Source of the DNA: Caballeronia temeraria
Lineage (GTDB): Bacteria; Pseudomonadota; Gammaproteobacteria; Burkholderiales; Burkholderiaceae
DNA length: 64,000 nucleotides
Direction: 5' to 3'
Assembly (NCBI RefSeq): GCF_001544795.2
Contig: NZ_FCOI02000007.1
Span: 62,001 to 126,000 of the forward strand
The position numbers and the translations under genes are program-made. The notes under the pieces were generated by a model. The model was not told the origin of the DNA and made no database searches. It saw nothing but the letters and a program-made list of their open reading frames with translations. Below, piece by piece: positions 1 through 8,011 of the stretch. Positions within the stretch are counted from its first letter, which is position 1, and every line of letters begins with the position of its first letter.

Positions 1-987
1 CAGCGACGTCTGCACCGCTTCGCCGCCGAGGTAGAGCAGCGCCATCAGCAAACTGGCGAGCACGATGCCCACCGGATGCAGCCGCCCGACGAACACGACG
101 ATGATCGCCGTGAAGCCGTAGCCCGGCGACCAGCCCGCCTGAAGCTGGCCGATCGGCCCGGCCACTTCGCCCATGCCCGCGAGACCAGCGAGGCCGCCGG
201 AGAGCAGGAGCGAGGTCCAGATCGTTTTCTTGTCGGAGAAACCGGCGTAGCGCGCGGCGAGCGGCGCGAGACCGCCGACGTTCATCCGGAAGCCCGCGAA
301 GCTCTTGCGCATGAAGAGCCACACGCAGGGAATCGCGATCGCCGTTAGAAACACCGACGCGTTGATGCGCGTGCCCTTGAGCCACGTCCAGTGCCAGTCG
401 CCATAGAGGCGCGGGAACAGCGCGTCGTCGCCGAACATCGCCGAAATCGGGAAGTTCATGCCTTCCGGATCGCGCCACGGGCCGCTCACGAGATAGATGA
501 GCAACTGCGTCGCGACGTAGGTGAGCATCAGGCTCGTCAGGATTTCGTTCGTGTTGAAGCGGCTCTTGAGCAGCGCGGGAATCGCCGCCCAGACCATGCC
601 GCCGACGATGCCGCCGATCATCATCGCGGGCAGCGTCCACCAGCCGGACGCGTCGCCGGCATGAATCGCGATGCCGCCCGCGACGATGCCGCCGAGCAGC
701 ATCTGCCCTTCCGCGCCGATGTTCCACACGTTCGCGCGATAGCCGACCGCGAGCCCGAGCCCGATCAGGCACAGCGGCGATGCCTTCAGCACGAGTTCGG
801 ACCAGCCGTTGACGCTCGACAGCGGTTCGATGAAGAACGCATGCATCGCGCGCAGCGGGTCCTGGCCGACGAGACTGAAGATCAGAAAGCCGATGACGAG
901 CGTCGCGACCGCGGCGACCACGGGCACGGCGAGCTGCATGAGGCGCGAGGGCGTGGGGCGCGCTTCGAGTCGATAGGGGAAGATCAT
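1..987 (-). CDS. ABC transporter permease, nucleoside/BMP type (partial, runs off left edge)
   Basis: Reading the minus strand from an ATG at 987 gives an uninterrupted frame to base 1, about 329 residues, with its C-terminus outside the window. The start reads MIFPYRLEARPTPSRLMQLA, followed by many hydrophobic segments and the stretch GLAVGYRANVWNIGAEGQ (around residues 80-97), which is typical of permeases of the BPD_transp_2 family that carry purine nucleosides or sugars. It begins 7 bases after the stop of the ATPase gene, so the two are co-transcribed. In the cell it would form half of the membrane channel. A second permease gene and a BMP-family binding protein are expected just beyond the left edge. 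Substrate (nucleoside or purine) is inferred from the ATPase type and the purine catabolism genes alongside. Confidence 0.85.
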   Translation of the reverse strand, partial: MIFPYRLEARPTPSRLMQLAVPVVAAVATLVIGFLIFSLVGQDPLRAMHAFFIEPLSSVNGWSELVLKASPLCLIGLGLAVGYRANVWNIGAEGQMLLGGIVAGGIAIHAGDASGWWTLPAMMIGGIVGGMVWAAIPALLKSRFNTNEILTSLMLTYVATQLLIYLVSGPWRDPEGMNFPISAMFGDDALFPRLYGDWHWTWLKGTRINASVFLTAIAIPCVWLFMRKSFAGFRMNVGGLAPLAARYAGFSDKKTIWTSLLLSGGLAGLAGMGEVAGPIGQLQAGWSPGYGFTAIIVVFVGRLHPVGIVLASLLMALLYLGGEAVQTSL

Positions 988-994
988 CGTTCTT

Positions 995-2569
995 TTAATG
1001 CTTCAGAAGAGAGTCGGGTTCGGCGGCCGCCGCGGGCTTGCCTTCGAAAAGACCGGCCATGAAGAGGCCGATTTCTTCCGCGTTGGTCTCGCTCGTCTTG
1101 CGCACCGGCGAGAGCTTGCCGCGCGCGATCACGGCGAGCCGGTCGCAGATGTCGAAGAGTTCTTCCAGTTCTTCCGAAATCACGAGAATCGCGACGCCGC
1201 GCGCCGACAGATCGAGCAGTTGCTGGCGAATGAAGCCGGCCGCGCCGACATCGACGCCCCAGGTCGGCTGAGCGACCACGAGCACCTTCGGCTCCTGAAG
1301 AATCTCGCGCCCGACGATGAATTTCTGCAGATTGCCGCCCGAAAGGCTTTGCGCGAGCGCATCGCTGCCGCCGCAGCGCACGTCGAACGACTTGATGCAG
1401 CGCTCCGCGAACGCTTTCACCGTGGCCGCCTTGATCCAGCCGCCGCGCACCATGTTTTCGCGATGCGCGGTGAGCAGGCCGTTGTCGGCGAGCGACATCG
1501 CCGGGACCGCGCCGCGTCCGAGCCGCTCTTCCGGCACGAACGCGAAGCCCTGACGCCGGCGCCCGCCCGCTGTCAGACGCGCGGCGGGTTTGCCGCAGAT
1601 CGACACGGCGTCGGCGGCGACGTGCTTGTCGCGGATTTCGCCCGACAGCGCCGCGAGCAACTCCGCCTGCCCGTTCCCCGACACGCCCGCGATGCCGAAA
1701 ATCTCGCCCGCGTGCACGGAGAACGACACATTGTCGAGCGAAGTGCCGAACGGGTCAGGGCTCGCAACGGACAGGTTCTTTACCGCGAGCCGCACGTCGC
1801 CGGGATTGTGTTCGCGGCGCGTGTAGTCGGGCAGCGAATGGCCGACCATCAACTGCGCGAGCGACGCGTGCGTTTCCTTGCGCGGATCGACGTTGCCGGT
1901 CACGCGTCCGCCGCGCATCACGGTGGCGTTCTCGCAGAGCGACTGGATTTCGTCGAGCTTGTGGCTGATGTAGAGAATGCTGCAACCCTCGGACGCGAGG
2001 CGGCGCAGCACCTTGAAAAGCTTCTGGACGGCTTGCGGCGTCAGCACCGAAGTCGGCTCGTCCATGATGAGCAGTCGCGGATTTTGCAGCAGGCATCGCA
2101 CGATTTCGACGCGCTGGCGTTCGCCGACCGTCAGACTGTGGACGTGGCGTTGCGGATCGACATCGAGACCGTAGTCCTTCGACACTTCGCGGATGCGTTT
2201 GCCGAGCGCTTTCATGTCGAACTTTTCGTCGAGCGCGAGCGCGATGTTTTCGGCGACGGTCAGCGTCTCGAACAGCGAGAAGTGCTGAAACACCATGCCG
2301 ATGCCGAGCTTGCGCGCGGCCGCCGGGCTGCCGATCTCGACCGCCTCGCCCTGCCAGCGGATTTCGCCTTCATCCGGGCGCACCGCGCCGTAGATGATCT
2401 TCATCAGCGTGGACTTGCCTGCGCCGTTCTCGCCGAGCACGGCGTGGATTTCGCCCGGCATGACGACGAGATTCACGCCGTCGTTCGCCTTGACGGACGG
2501 ATACTGCTTGCTGATACCCGACAAAGCCAGGCGCGGTGGCGTTGTCGATGTGGAGATGGCGTCGCCCAT
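995..2569 (-). CDS. ABC transporter ATP-binding protein, two fused ATPase domains (nucleoside/sugar type)
   Basis: The 524-residue protein carries two ABC domains in tandem. The first has Walker A GENGAGKST (residues 46-54), a signature-like LTVGERQR and Walker B LLIMDEPTSVL. The second is degenerate at Walker A (GVSGNGQAEL), has the signature LSGGNLQK, and has VLVVAQPTWGVD in place of a normal DEPT Walker B. This asymmetry is usual in the family that powers purine nucleoside and simple sugar importers. An in-frame TTG lies further upstream (2629), but the ATG at 2569 starts right before the family-like N-terminus, so I chose it. It is divergent from a LysR gene and 7 bases upstream of the permease. 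Energising purine nucleoside uptake is the likely role. Confidence 0.88.
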   Translation of the reverse strand: MGDAISTSTTPPRLALSGISKQYPSVKANDGVNLVVMPGEIHAVLGENGAGKSTLMKIIYGAVRPDEGEIRWQGEAVEIGSPAAARKLGIGMVFQHFSLFETLTVAENIALALDEKFDMKALGKRIREVSKDYGLDVDPQRHVHSLTVGERQRVEIVRCLLQNPRLLIMDEPTSVLTPQAVQKLFKVLRRLASEGCSILYISHKLDEIQSLCENATVMRGGRVTGNVDPRKETHASLAQLMVGHSLPDYTRREHNPGDVRLAVKNLSVASPDPFGTSLDNVSFSVHAGEIFGIAGVSGNGQAELLAALSGEIRDKHVAADAVSICGKPAARLTAGGRRRQGFAFVPEERLGRGAVPAMSLADNGLLTAHRENMVRGGWIKAATVKAFAERCIKSFDVRCGGSDALAQSLSGGNLQKFIVGREILQEPKVLVVAQPTWGVDVGAAGFIRQQLLDLSARGVAILVISEELEELFDICDRLAVIARGKLSPVRKTSETNAEEIGLFMAGLFEGKPAAAAEPDSLLKH

Positions 2570-2726
2570 TGAGGTCCAGAAATGCGCCTGGCCACCGAGC
2601 AGGCCAGGCTGGAAAAAGTTACCGCTCAAGAGCGTGCGGCACGGTCATGTCGCACAAACTCATATCGCGGGCAGAATTTACAGAATTCGGAACGTTAAGT
2701 CGATAACTCAAAATTATGTGTTGCGC

Positions 2727-2749
2727 CCCGCAAACCCAGCGTTTGCGGG
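2727..2749. promoter_or_regulatory. Perfect 9-bp palindrome in the ABC/LysR divergent region
   Basis: CCCGCAAAC (2727-2735) and GTTTGCGGG (2741-2749) are exact inverted copies with a 5-base spacer. The element lies between the divergent ABC transporter and lysR genes. It could be an operator for either gene. No protein partner is known from the sequence. Confidence 0.45.
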
Positions 2750-2760
2750 TAGCCCACACC

Positions 2761-2799
2761 TTGACGAATTTTTCACGACATATTAAAAACAATATGTCG
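2761..2799 (+). promoter_or_regulatory. Candidate lysR promoter overlapped by a palindrome
   Basis: TTGACG (2761-2766) and TAAAAA (2784-2789) are 17 bases apart and could be the -35 and -10 boxes for lysR. The perfect inverted repeat CGACATATT / AATATGTCG (2776-2784 and 2791-2799, 6-base loop) covers the -10 region, 42 bases before the lysR start codon. LysR proteins commonly bind dyad sites of this kind and repress their own gene, so an autoregulatory operator is a reasonable inference. Confidence 0.5.
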
Positions 2800-2840
2800 C
2801 ACCCCCGCGTCGATCAGCCAGAACATATAGTGGAGATAAC

Positions 2841-3773
2841 ATGAGTCAGCAACGCGAGGCGATCGATACGTATCTATTGCGCGTCTTGCACACCCTCCTG
2901 ATGGAACGCAGCGTGACGCGTGCAGCCGTCAAGCTCAATCAGTCACAACCCGCCATCAGTGCCGCGCTGCGGCGTCTGCGCGACATCACCGGCGACCCGC
3001 TCCTCGTGCGCGGCAAGTCGGGCATGGTGCCGACCGAATACGGCCTGCGGCTGCTCGAGCCGACGCAGAACGCGCTGCGCGAAATCGAGCGCATCAAGGT
3101 CCAGCAACACAACTTCGATCCTTCCACGTCGGTGCGGTGCTATCGCATCGGCTGCCCTGACTATCTGAACGTGCTGTTCGTGCCGACGGTCGTCGAACGA
3201 TTCCGGCAGGCCGCGCCGAACGCGACGCTCGAGTTTCATTCGCTCGGCCCCGCGTTCGACTACGAGCTTGCGCTGGAGGACGGCAAGCTCGATATCGTCG
3301 TCGGCAACTGGCCGGAACCGCCGGAACAACTGCATCTGTCGAATCTGTTCGTCGACAAGATCGTGTGTCTTGTCAGCAACACGCATCCGTTCGCCAAGCG
3401 CGGCGGGCTCACGCTCGACCAGTACCTCAACGCGCCGCACCTTGCGCCGACGCCGTATTCCGTCGGCCAGCGTGGCGCGATCGATGTGCATCTCGCGCGC
3501 GAGCGGCTGAAGCGTCATGTCGTCGTCACGTTGCCGTACTTCAATCTCGCGCCTTACGTGCTGATCAAGTCGGATCTCGTGTTCACGACGACGCGGCTTT
3601 TTGCCGATCATTACGCGCGGTTTTTGCCGCTCGCGGTCGTGCCCGCGCCGCTCGATTTCCCGCCGATGCAGTATTACCAGTTGTGGCATGAGCGGTGTCA
3701 TTATTCCGATGAAGTCCGCTGGTTGCGGGGGCTTGTCGCCGAAGCGACGCGTTCATTGATCGATCAGCCTTGA
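2841..3773 (+). CDS. LysR family transcriptional regulator
   Basis: 310 residues. The N-terminal winged helix-turn-helix is clear: residues 12-60 include LLMERSVTRAAVKLNQSQPA and ISAALRRLRDITGDPLLVR, matching the LysR DNA-binding fold. The rest is the two-lobed effector-binding domain, with IVVGNWPEPPEQL in the first lobe. The ATG at 2841 follows GGAGAT with good spacing. The gene is divergent from the nucleoside-type ABC transporter and upstream of purine degradation genes, so control of purine or nucleoside uptake is plausible but not shown. The short region between the divergent starts holds two perfect palindromes. A strong hairpin in the downstream repeat (3879-3910) may end its transcript. 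Confidence 0.9.
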   Translation: MSQQREAIDTYLLRVLHTLLMERSVTRAAVKLNQSQPAISAALRRLRDITGDPLLVRGKSGMVPTEYGLRLLEPTQNALREIERIKVQQHNFDPSTSVRCYRIGCPDYLNVLFVPTVVERFRQAAPNATLEFHSLGPAFDYELALEDGKLDIVVGNWPEPPEQLHLSNLFVDKIVCLVSNTHPFAKRGGLTLDQYLNAPHLAPTPYSVGQRGAIDVHLARERLKRHVVVTLPYFNLAPYVLIKSDLVFTTTRLFADHYARFLPLAVVPAPLDFPPMQYYQLWHERCHYSDEVRWLRGLVAEATRSLIDQP

Positions 3774-3783
3774 TGTTGTTTTT

Positions 3784-3817
3784 GCTTTATTCGTTTGCTC
3801 GCTTTATTCGTTTGCTC
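3784..3817. repeat. 17-bp perfect tandem duplication
   Basis: The unit GCTTTATTCGTTTGCTC occurs twice head to tail (3784-3800 and 3801-3817), 10 bases after the lysR stop and directly before the large inverted repeat. It is AT-rich compared with its surroundings. Replication slippage is the simplest origin. Confidence 0.8.
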
Positions 3818-3823
3818 GTTTGT

Positions 3824-4460
3824 GCGTGAAACCTGCTTTCGTGTCGGTCTATTAGCTCTGCCCCTGTGCGGGGCGGCACCTACTTTCTTTGCTGCTGCAA
3901 AGAAAGTAGGCAAAGAAAGCAGCTCGAAACGCCCGCGGTCACACGCACGTTGGCCACTTTTCTCCTCCACGGCGGCACTCGCCTAAAGAGTGCCCCCAAA
4001 CACCCCACCGGCTTGGCTCGCGCACGGTCTGACACATCGCATAGCTTCGCTCGCTGGTTCAGCACCAAATAGCTCCGGCCCGCTTCGCGACCGACCGGTC
4101 CATCGGGGCGGTCAGCGCTCCTCTCCTAACATTTCCATCGCACTGCAATCGCCACACGTTGGTTTCCCATCCCTACCCGGCGGCAGCGCGTAGCGCTGTG
4201 CCGGAACGCTTTGGTGCTGAACCAGCGCCCTATACCGTCTAGCTCGTCAGACCGCGCGCGATCCAAGCCCGATTGGGCCTACGAGGGCACTCTTTAGGCG
4301 AGTGCCACCAAGGACGAGAGAACTACCCAAACTGCGTGTGACCGCGGGCCTGAACGAGCTGCTTTCTTTGGTTACTTTCTTTGCAGCAGCAAAGAAAGTG
4401 ACTGCCGCCCCGCACAGGGGCAGCGCCAATAGACCGACAAGAAAGCAAGTTCCCCGAACG
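3824..4460. repeat. Large imperfect inverted repeat, two ~250-bp arms around a ~140-bp centre
   Basis: The left arm (about 3824-4069) and right arm (about 4210-4460) are inverted, diverged copies of one element. Matching landmarks are the block around GTCGGTCTATT, the GCCCCTGTGCGGGGCGGC stretch, the hairpin TACTTTCTTTGC-TGCTGCAAAGAAAG, GGCACTCGCCTAAAGAGTGC, and CTGGTTCAGCACCAAA (4054-4069) against its complement at 4210-4225. Each arm has its own tight hairpin: 3879-3910 (14-bp stem, 4-base loop) and 4374-4399 (11-bp stem, 4-base loop). No credible open reading frame or transposase is present. From memory, elements with this hairpin recur between genes in Burkholderia sensu lato; this was not searched. 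It separates lysR from the convergent amidohydrolase gene and could end both transcripts. Confidence 0.85.
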
Positions 4461-4489
4461 AACCCAACGCAACCCACACGCAAAAAACC

Positions 4490-5857
4490 TCAAGACCCAG
4501 AAGAAGCCAAAACCAAGTCCCGCGCCAGACGATTGTGGCGCTCCAAAACCGTGCCAAGATCCAGCGTCGTCAACCGCCCATCCTTCACGACGACCTTCCC
4601 ATCGACAACGCTCGTCGACACCTGCGCCGGGGCGCAAAACACCAGCGCAGCAACGGGATCATGCAAAGCCCCTGCAAACGCCGTCTGCGAAAGATCGAAC
4701 GACACGAAATCCGCCGCCATGCCCGGCGCGAGCGCACCGATATCATCGCGATTGAGCACCTTCGCGCCACCAAGCGTCGCGATTTCCAGCGCTTCCCGCG
4801 CAGTCATAGCATCCGGACCGAACCCGACGCGCTGCAACAACAACGCCTGCCGCACCTCGGCAACCATCTGCGCTCCATCGTTCGACGCCGATCCATCCAC
4901 GCCGATACCCACCGGCACACCCGCATCGCGCATCGCACGAATCGGCGCAATGCCCGACGCGAGCCGCATATTCGAGCACGGGCAATGCGCGACGCCCGTC
5001 CCCGTGCGCGCAAACAGATCGATGCCCGCCTTGTCCAGTTGCACGCAGTGCGCATGCCACACGTCATGGCCGACCCAGCCGAGATCCTCGGCATATTCCG
5101 CCGGCGTCATGCCGAATTTCTCGCGGCTGTACGCGACATCGTTCACGTTTTCGGCCAGATGCGTGTGCAGCGACACGCCGTATTCGCGCGCGAGCAACGC
5201 CGCATCGCGCATCAGTTCGCGGCTCACCGAAAACGGCGAGCACGGCGCCACGACCACGCGCAGCATCGCGTAACGGCCTTCGTCGTGATATGTCTCGATC
5301 AGCCGCTGCGAGTCCTTCAGAATCGCGTCTTCCTTTTCGACGACCGAATCCGGCGGCAAACCGCCGTCCTTCTGCCCGACGCTCATGCTGCCCCGCGCCG
5401 CGTGAAACCGCATGCCGATCTCGCGCGCCGCCGCGATGCTGTCGTCGAGCCGGCTGCCGTTCGGGTAGATATAAAGGTGATCGCTCGACGTCGTGCAGCC
5501 GGAAAGCAGCAGTTCCGCCATCGCCGTCTGGGTCGAGACGCTGATCATCTCGGGCGTCAGATGCGCCCAGATCTTGTAGAGATTCGTGAGCCAGCCGAAC
5601 AGTTCGGCGTTCTGCGCGGCGGGAATCGCGCGCGTGAGGCTCTGATACATGTGATGGTGCGTGTTGACGAGGCCAGGAATCACGAGATGGCCGCGCATGT
5701 CGAGCACGTCGTCGGCGGATTGCGGTAACTCACTCGTCCGCCCGACCTGCACGATGCGGTTGTCCTCGATATACAAACCGCCATGGGCAATTTCGCGGCG
5801 CTTCTCGTCCATCGTGACGAGCATCTGGGCGTTCTTGACCAAAAGACTGCGTGGCAT
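4490..5857 (-). CDS. 8-oxoguanine deaminase (amidohydrolase superfamily)
   Basis: 455 residues of the metal-dependent amidohydrolase family. The HxH metal site is in NTHHHMYQSLTR (residues 65-76). Further ligand motifs are HTHLAEN and HCVQL in the barrel, and GIGVDGSASNDGAQM near the C-terminal third, which is typical of the guanine/8-oxoguanine deaminase and AtzB-like group. It would convert 8-oxoguanine, or a related aminopurine or triazine, to urate or the corresponding oxo product in the cytoplasm, feeding PuuD next door. I chose the ATG at 5857 over the one at 5872 because GGAG, lying inside the first five codons of the longer form, is a well-placed ribosome binding site for it. Guanine deaminase activity is the main alternative. 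Confidence 0.85.
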   Translation of the reverse strand: MPRSLLVKNAQMLVTMDEKRREIAHGGLYIEDNRIVQVGRTSELPQSADDVLDMRGHLVIPGLVNTHHHMYQSLTRAIPAAQNAELFGWLTNLYKIWAHLTPEMISVSTQTAMAELLLSGCTTSSDHLYIYPNGSRLDDSIAAAREIGMRFHAARGSMSVGQKDGGLPPDSVVEKEDAILKDSQRLIETYHDEGRYAMLRVVVAPCSPFSVSRELMRDAALLAREYGVSLHTHLAENVNDVAYSREKFGMTPAEYAEDLGWVGHDVWHAHCVQLDKAGIDLFARTGTGVAHCPCSNMRLASGIAPIRAMRDAGVPVGIGVDGSASNDGAQMVAEVRQALLLQRVGFGPDAMTAREALEIATLGGAKVLNRDDIGALAPGMAADFVSFDLSQTAFAGALHDPVAALVFCAPAQVSTSVVDGKVVVKDGRLTTLDLGTVLERHNRLARDLVLASSGS

Positions 5858-6331
5858 CAGTTTTATCTCCATAGAGCGTTGGGAAACCAGTGAAAAGCCC
5901 CGGTTACCCAGCGTCTGACGCCGTCTTCGGGACGCGGCAAGTATTCAGCGATATTCGCGCGCACCGTCACTGTCCACGTCCAAAAATTCGGACGCAATCA
6001 AGCCGCCGTCATAGTCGTCTTCACAGCGGCAATATATTCCCGAATTTTGGCGCGCGTAGCATCGCCGGAAACGGGGTCCGCAACGCGGTTCGAGGCCGCC
6101 CGGCAAGGCTTACGCGCCGCTGTCATGCGTCAGGCATTATCTTTCCTATCGCGGGCGCACAGCGCGTCTCAAATTCCTACAATGCTGTACACGGCGCGCA
6201 TCTGAAACGCCGACGGGTATGTAGCCACTGACGTGGAGCCTCGATCCGCCGCAGACGCACTGAAGTATCCAGGTGCGGAATTTCGGATCGATGCGCAAAG
6301 CCGGATCTCGCACAACTCAAGGAAACTGCGA
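5858..6331. promoter_or_regulatory. Divergent control region between 8-oxoguanine deaminase and uraH-puuD
   Basis: No gene is supported here. The region must carry both divergent promoters. It contains a spaced inverted repeat, CCAAAAATTCGG (5980-5991) and CCGAATTTTGG (6040-6050), and the element GCGGAATTTCGGATCG (6275-6290). The latter nearly matches a site upstream of the gntR gene (15760-15775). I could not assign -35 and -10 boxes with confidence. Confidence 0.4.
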
Positions 6332-6685
6332 ATGGGCAAGCTCACCACCCACGTCCTCGACACCGCGCACGGCCGCCCGGGCGCCAACCTCAAAGTCGAG
6401 CTGTTCGCGCTCAACGGCGACACCCGCCGCGCGATCAAGACCATCCATACGAACGACGACGGCCGCGCCGATGCGCCGCTGCTCGAAGGCGCCGACTTCG
6501 AAACCGGCGAATACGAGCTCGTCTTCCACGCGGGCGACTACTTCGCCACGCTCGGCGTGACCGTGCCCGAGCCGCGCTTCGTCGATCGCGTCGTGCTGCG
6601 TTTCGGCATCGCGGATTCCGCCTCGCACTATCACGTGCCCCTGCTCGTGTCGCCGTGGGCGTACAGCACGTATCGCGGAAGTTGA
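6332..6685 (+). CDS. uraH: 5-hydroxyisourate hydrolase (transthyretin-like)
   Basis: 117 residues. The N-terminus has the family signature THVLDTAHGRPG (around residues 6-17) and the protein ends in the hallmark tetrapeptide YRGS. Both belong to the HIUase active site, which hydrolyses 5-hydroxyisourate, the product of urate oxidation, to OHCU. The frame is open further upstream, but the ATG at 6332 gives the normal family length and N-terminus and has an AGGA-type ribosome binding site about 10 bases before it. It lies 62 bases upstream of puuD on the same strand, so the second and first enzymes of the pathway are probably co-transcribed. OHCU is then taken by UraD, encoded across on the other strand. 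Confidence 0.97.
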   Translation: MGKLTTHVLDTAHGRPGANLKVELFALNGDTRRAIKTIHTNDDGRADAPLLEGADFETGEYELVFHAGDYFATLGVTVPEPRFVDRVVLRFGIADSASHYHVPLLVSPWAYSTYRGS

Positions 6686-6747
6686 GCGGAAGCTAAAACA
6701 CAGCTTGAACCCCACAAGCACATAACGAATCGGTAGTGGAGGAGTAC

Positions 6748-7941
6748 ATGGAAGGCTTTGTCACCGACTGGCTCAATCTCGTATTGCGCTGTCTGCACGT
6801 CATCGTCGCGATCGCATGGATCGGCGAATCGTTCTACTTCGTCGCGCTCGACAACAGTTTGAAACCGCCCACGGACCCGAACGCGCGCCGTCGCGGCGTG
6901 TTCGGCGACTTCTGGCACGTCCACGGCGGCGGCTTCTATCACATGCAGAAGTATTCCGTCGCGCCGCAGGACATGCCGGAGAACCTGCACTGGTCGTTCT
7001 GGCCGTCGTACACCACGTGGATGTCGGGTTTCGGCCTCTTCTTCGTGCTGTATCTGCTGTCGCCGAGCACGTATCTCATCGACAAGAGCGTGCTCGACAT
7101 GGGCCCGGTGGTGGCCGTATCGGCGGCGCTCGGCTTCCTGATGGCCGGCTGGATCGTGTACGACACGCTGTGCCGCGTGCTCGGCACCAACGACAAGCTG
7201 CTCGGCATCTGCGTGGGCATCTACGTGCTGATCGCGGCGTTCATCGCGTGTCATGTGTTCGCGGGCCGCGCGGCGTATCTGATCACCGGCGCGATGATCG
7301 CGACGATCATGTCGGCGAACGTGTTCTTCGTCATCATTCCGGGCCAGCGCAAGATGGTCGCGGCAATGCTCAAGGGCGAAACGCCGAACGCGATCTACGG
7401 CAAGCGCGGCAAGCAGCGCTCCGTGCACAACACGTACTTCACGCTGCCCGTGGTGTTCGCGATGCTGTCGAACCACTACGCGATGACCTACACGCACAAG
7501 TTCAACTGGCTGATTCTCGTGCTCATCATGCTGGCGGGCGCCCTCATTCGCCAGTTCTTCGTGATGCGCCATCGCGGCCAGGTGCTGTGGTATATGCCGG
7601 TCGCAGGTCTCGTGCTGGTGCTTGGCGCATTTGTGTGGACGATGCCCGCGCCGACCGTGCCCGTCGCACAAGCTGCCGGCGCGCCGACGATCAAGGTGTC
7701 CGACATTCAGCCGATCATCCAGCAACGCTGCGCGACGTGTCACTCCGCGCATCCGACGATGATGGGCAGCGCGCCCGCCGGCGTCTTGCTCGATACGCCC
7801 GCCGAGATCAAGCAGAACGCGCAGCGCGTGCATCAGCAGGCTGTGACGCTGAAGGCGATGCCGCTCGGCAATGTCACGCAGATGACCGATGCGGAGCGCC
7901 AGAAAGTAGCCGCGTGGTTCGCAGGCGGCGCTGTCGAATAA
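6748..7941 (+). CDS. puuD: Membrane-bound urate hydroxylase with C-terminal cytochrome c domain
   Basis: 397 residues. The first ~300 form about eight membrane segments, starting near LVLRCLHVIVAIAWIGESFY. The C-terminal ~90 residues are a cytochrome c domain with the haem motif CATCH (residues 328-332) and a likely Met ligand in KAMPLGN. This is the PuuD architecture: a cytochrome-linked urate oxidase that passes electrons to the respiratory chain instead of making hydrogen peroxide, as soluble uricase does. The ATG at 6748 follows GGAGGA by 4 bases; an in-frame GTG at 6736 is less likely. It is downstream of uraH, which uses its product, and is followed by a strong terminator. Confidence 0.95.
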   Translation: MEGFVTDWLNLVLRCLHVIVAIAWIGESFYFVALDNSLKPPTDPNARRRGVFGDFWHVHGGGFYHMQKYSVAPQDMPENLHWSFWPSYTTWMSGFGLFFVLYLLSPSTYLIDKSVLDMGPVVAVSAALGFLMAGWIVYDTLCRVLGTNDKLLGICVGIYVLIAAFIACHVFAGRAAYLITGAMIATIMSANVFFVIIPGQRKMVAAMLKGETPNAIYGKRGKQRSVHNTYFTLPVVFAMLSNHYAMTYTHKFNWLILVLIMLAGALIRQFFVMRHRGQVLWYMPVAGLVLVLGAFVWTMPAPTVPVAQAAGAPTIKVSDIQPIIQQRCATCHSAHPTMMGSAPAGVLLDTPAEIKQNAQRVHQQAVTLKAMPLGNVTQMTDAERQKVAAWFAGGAVE

Positions 7942-7964
7942 GCTTTACCGCTTCTGTTGTGCCG

Positions 7965-7998
7965 AATGCCCCGCTTCGTTCGAAGCGGGGCATTTTTC
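7965..7998 (+). terminator. Rho-independent terminator of uraH-puuD
   Basis: AATGCCCCGCTT (7965-7976) pairs with AAGCGGGGCATT (7983-7994) across a 6-base loop and is followed by a run of T. It is 23 bases after the puuD stop. The convergent ltaE gene ends at 8012; on that strand the hairpin lacks a T run. Confidence 0.9.
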
Positions 7999-8011
7999 AT
8001 TCAACGTTCAT

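Noticed and set aside
998..2572. 524-residue open frame antisense to the ABC ATPase gene, and many similar long antisense frames (for example 12640-14535, 18210-20660, 32784-35189, 42257-44914)
   Set aside because: High GC keeps stop codons rare in shadow frames. Their translations are Arg/His/Ala-rich with no family motifs, while the opposite strand encodes clear known proteins.
3824..4460. Inverted repeat as an insertion sequence
   Set aside because: The centre is only about 140 bp and no transposase frame is present; it can at most be a non-autonomous element.
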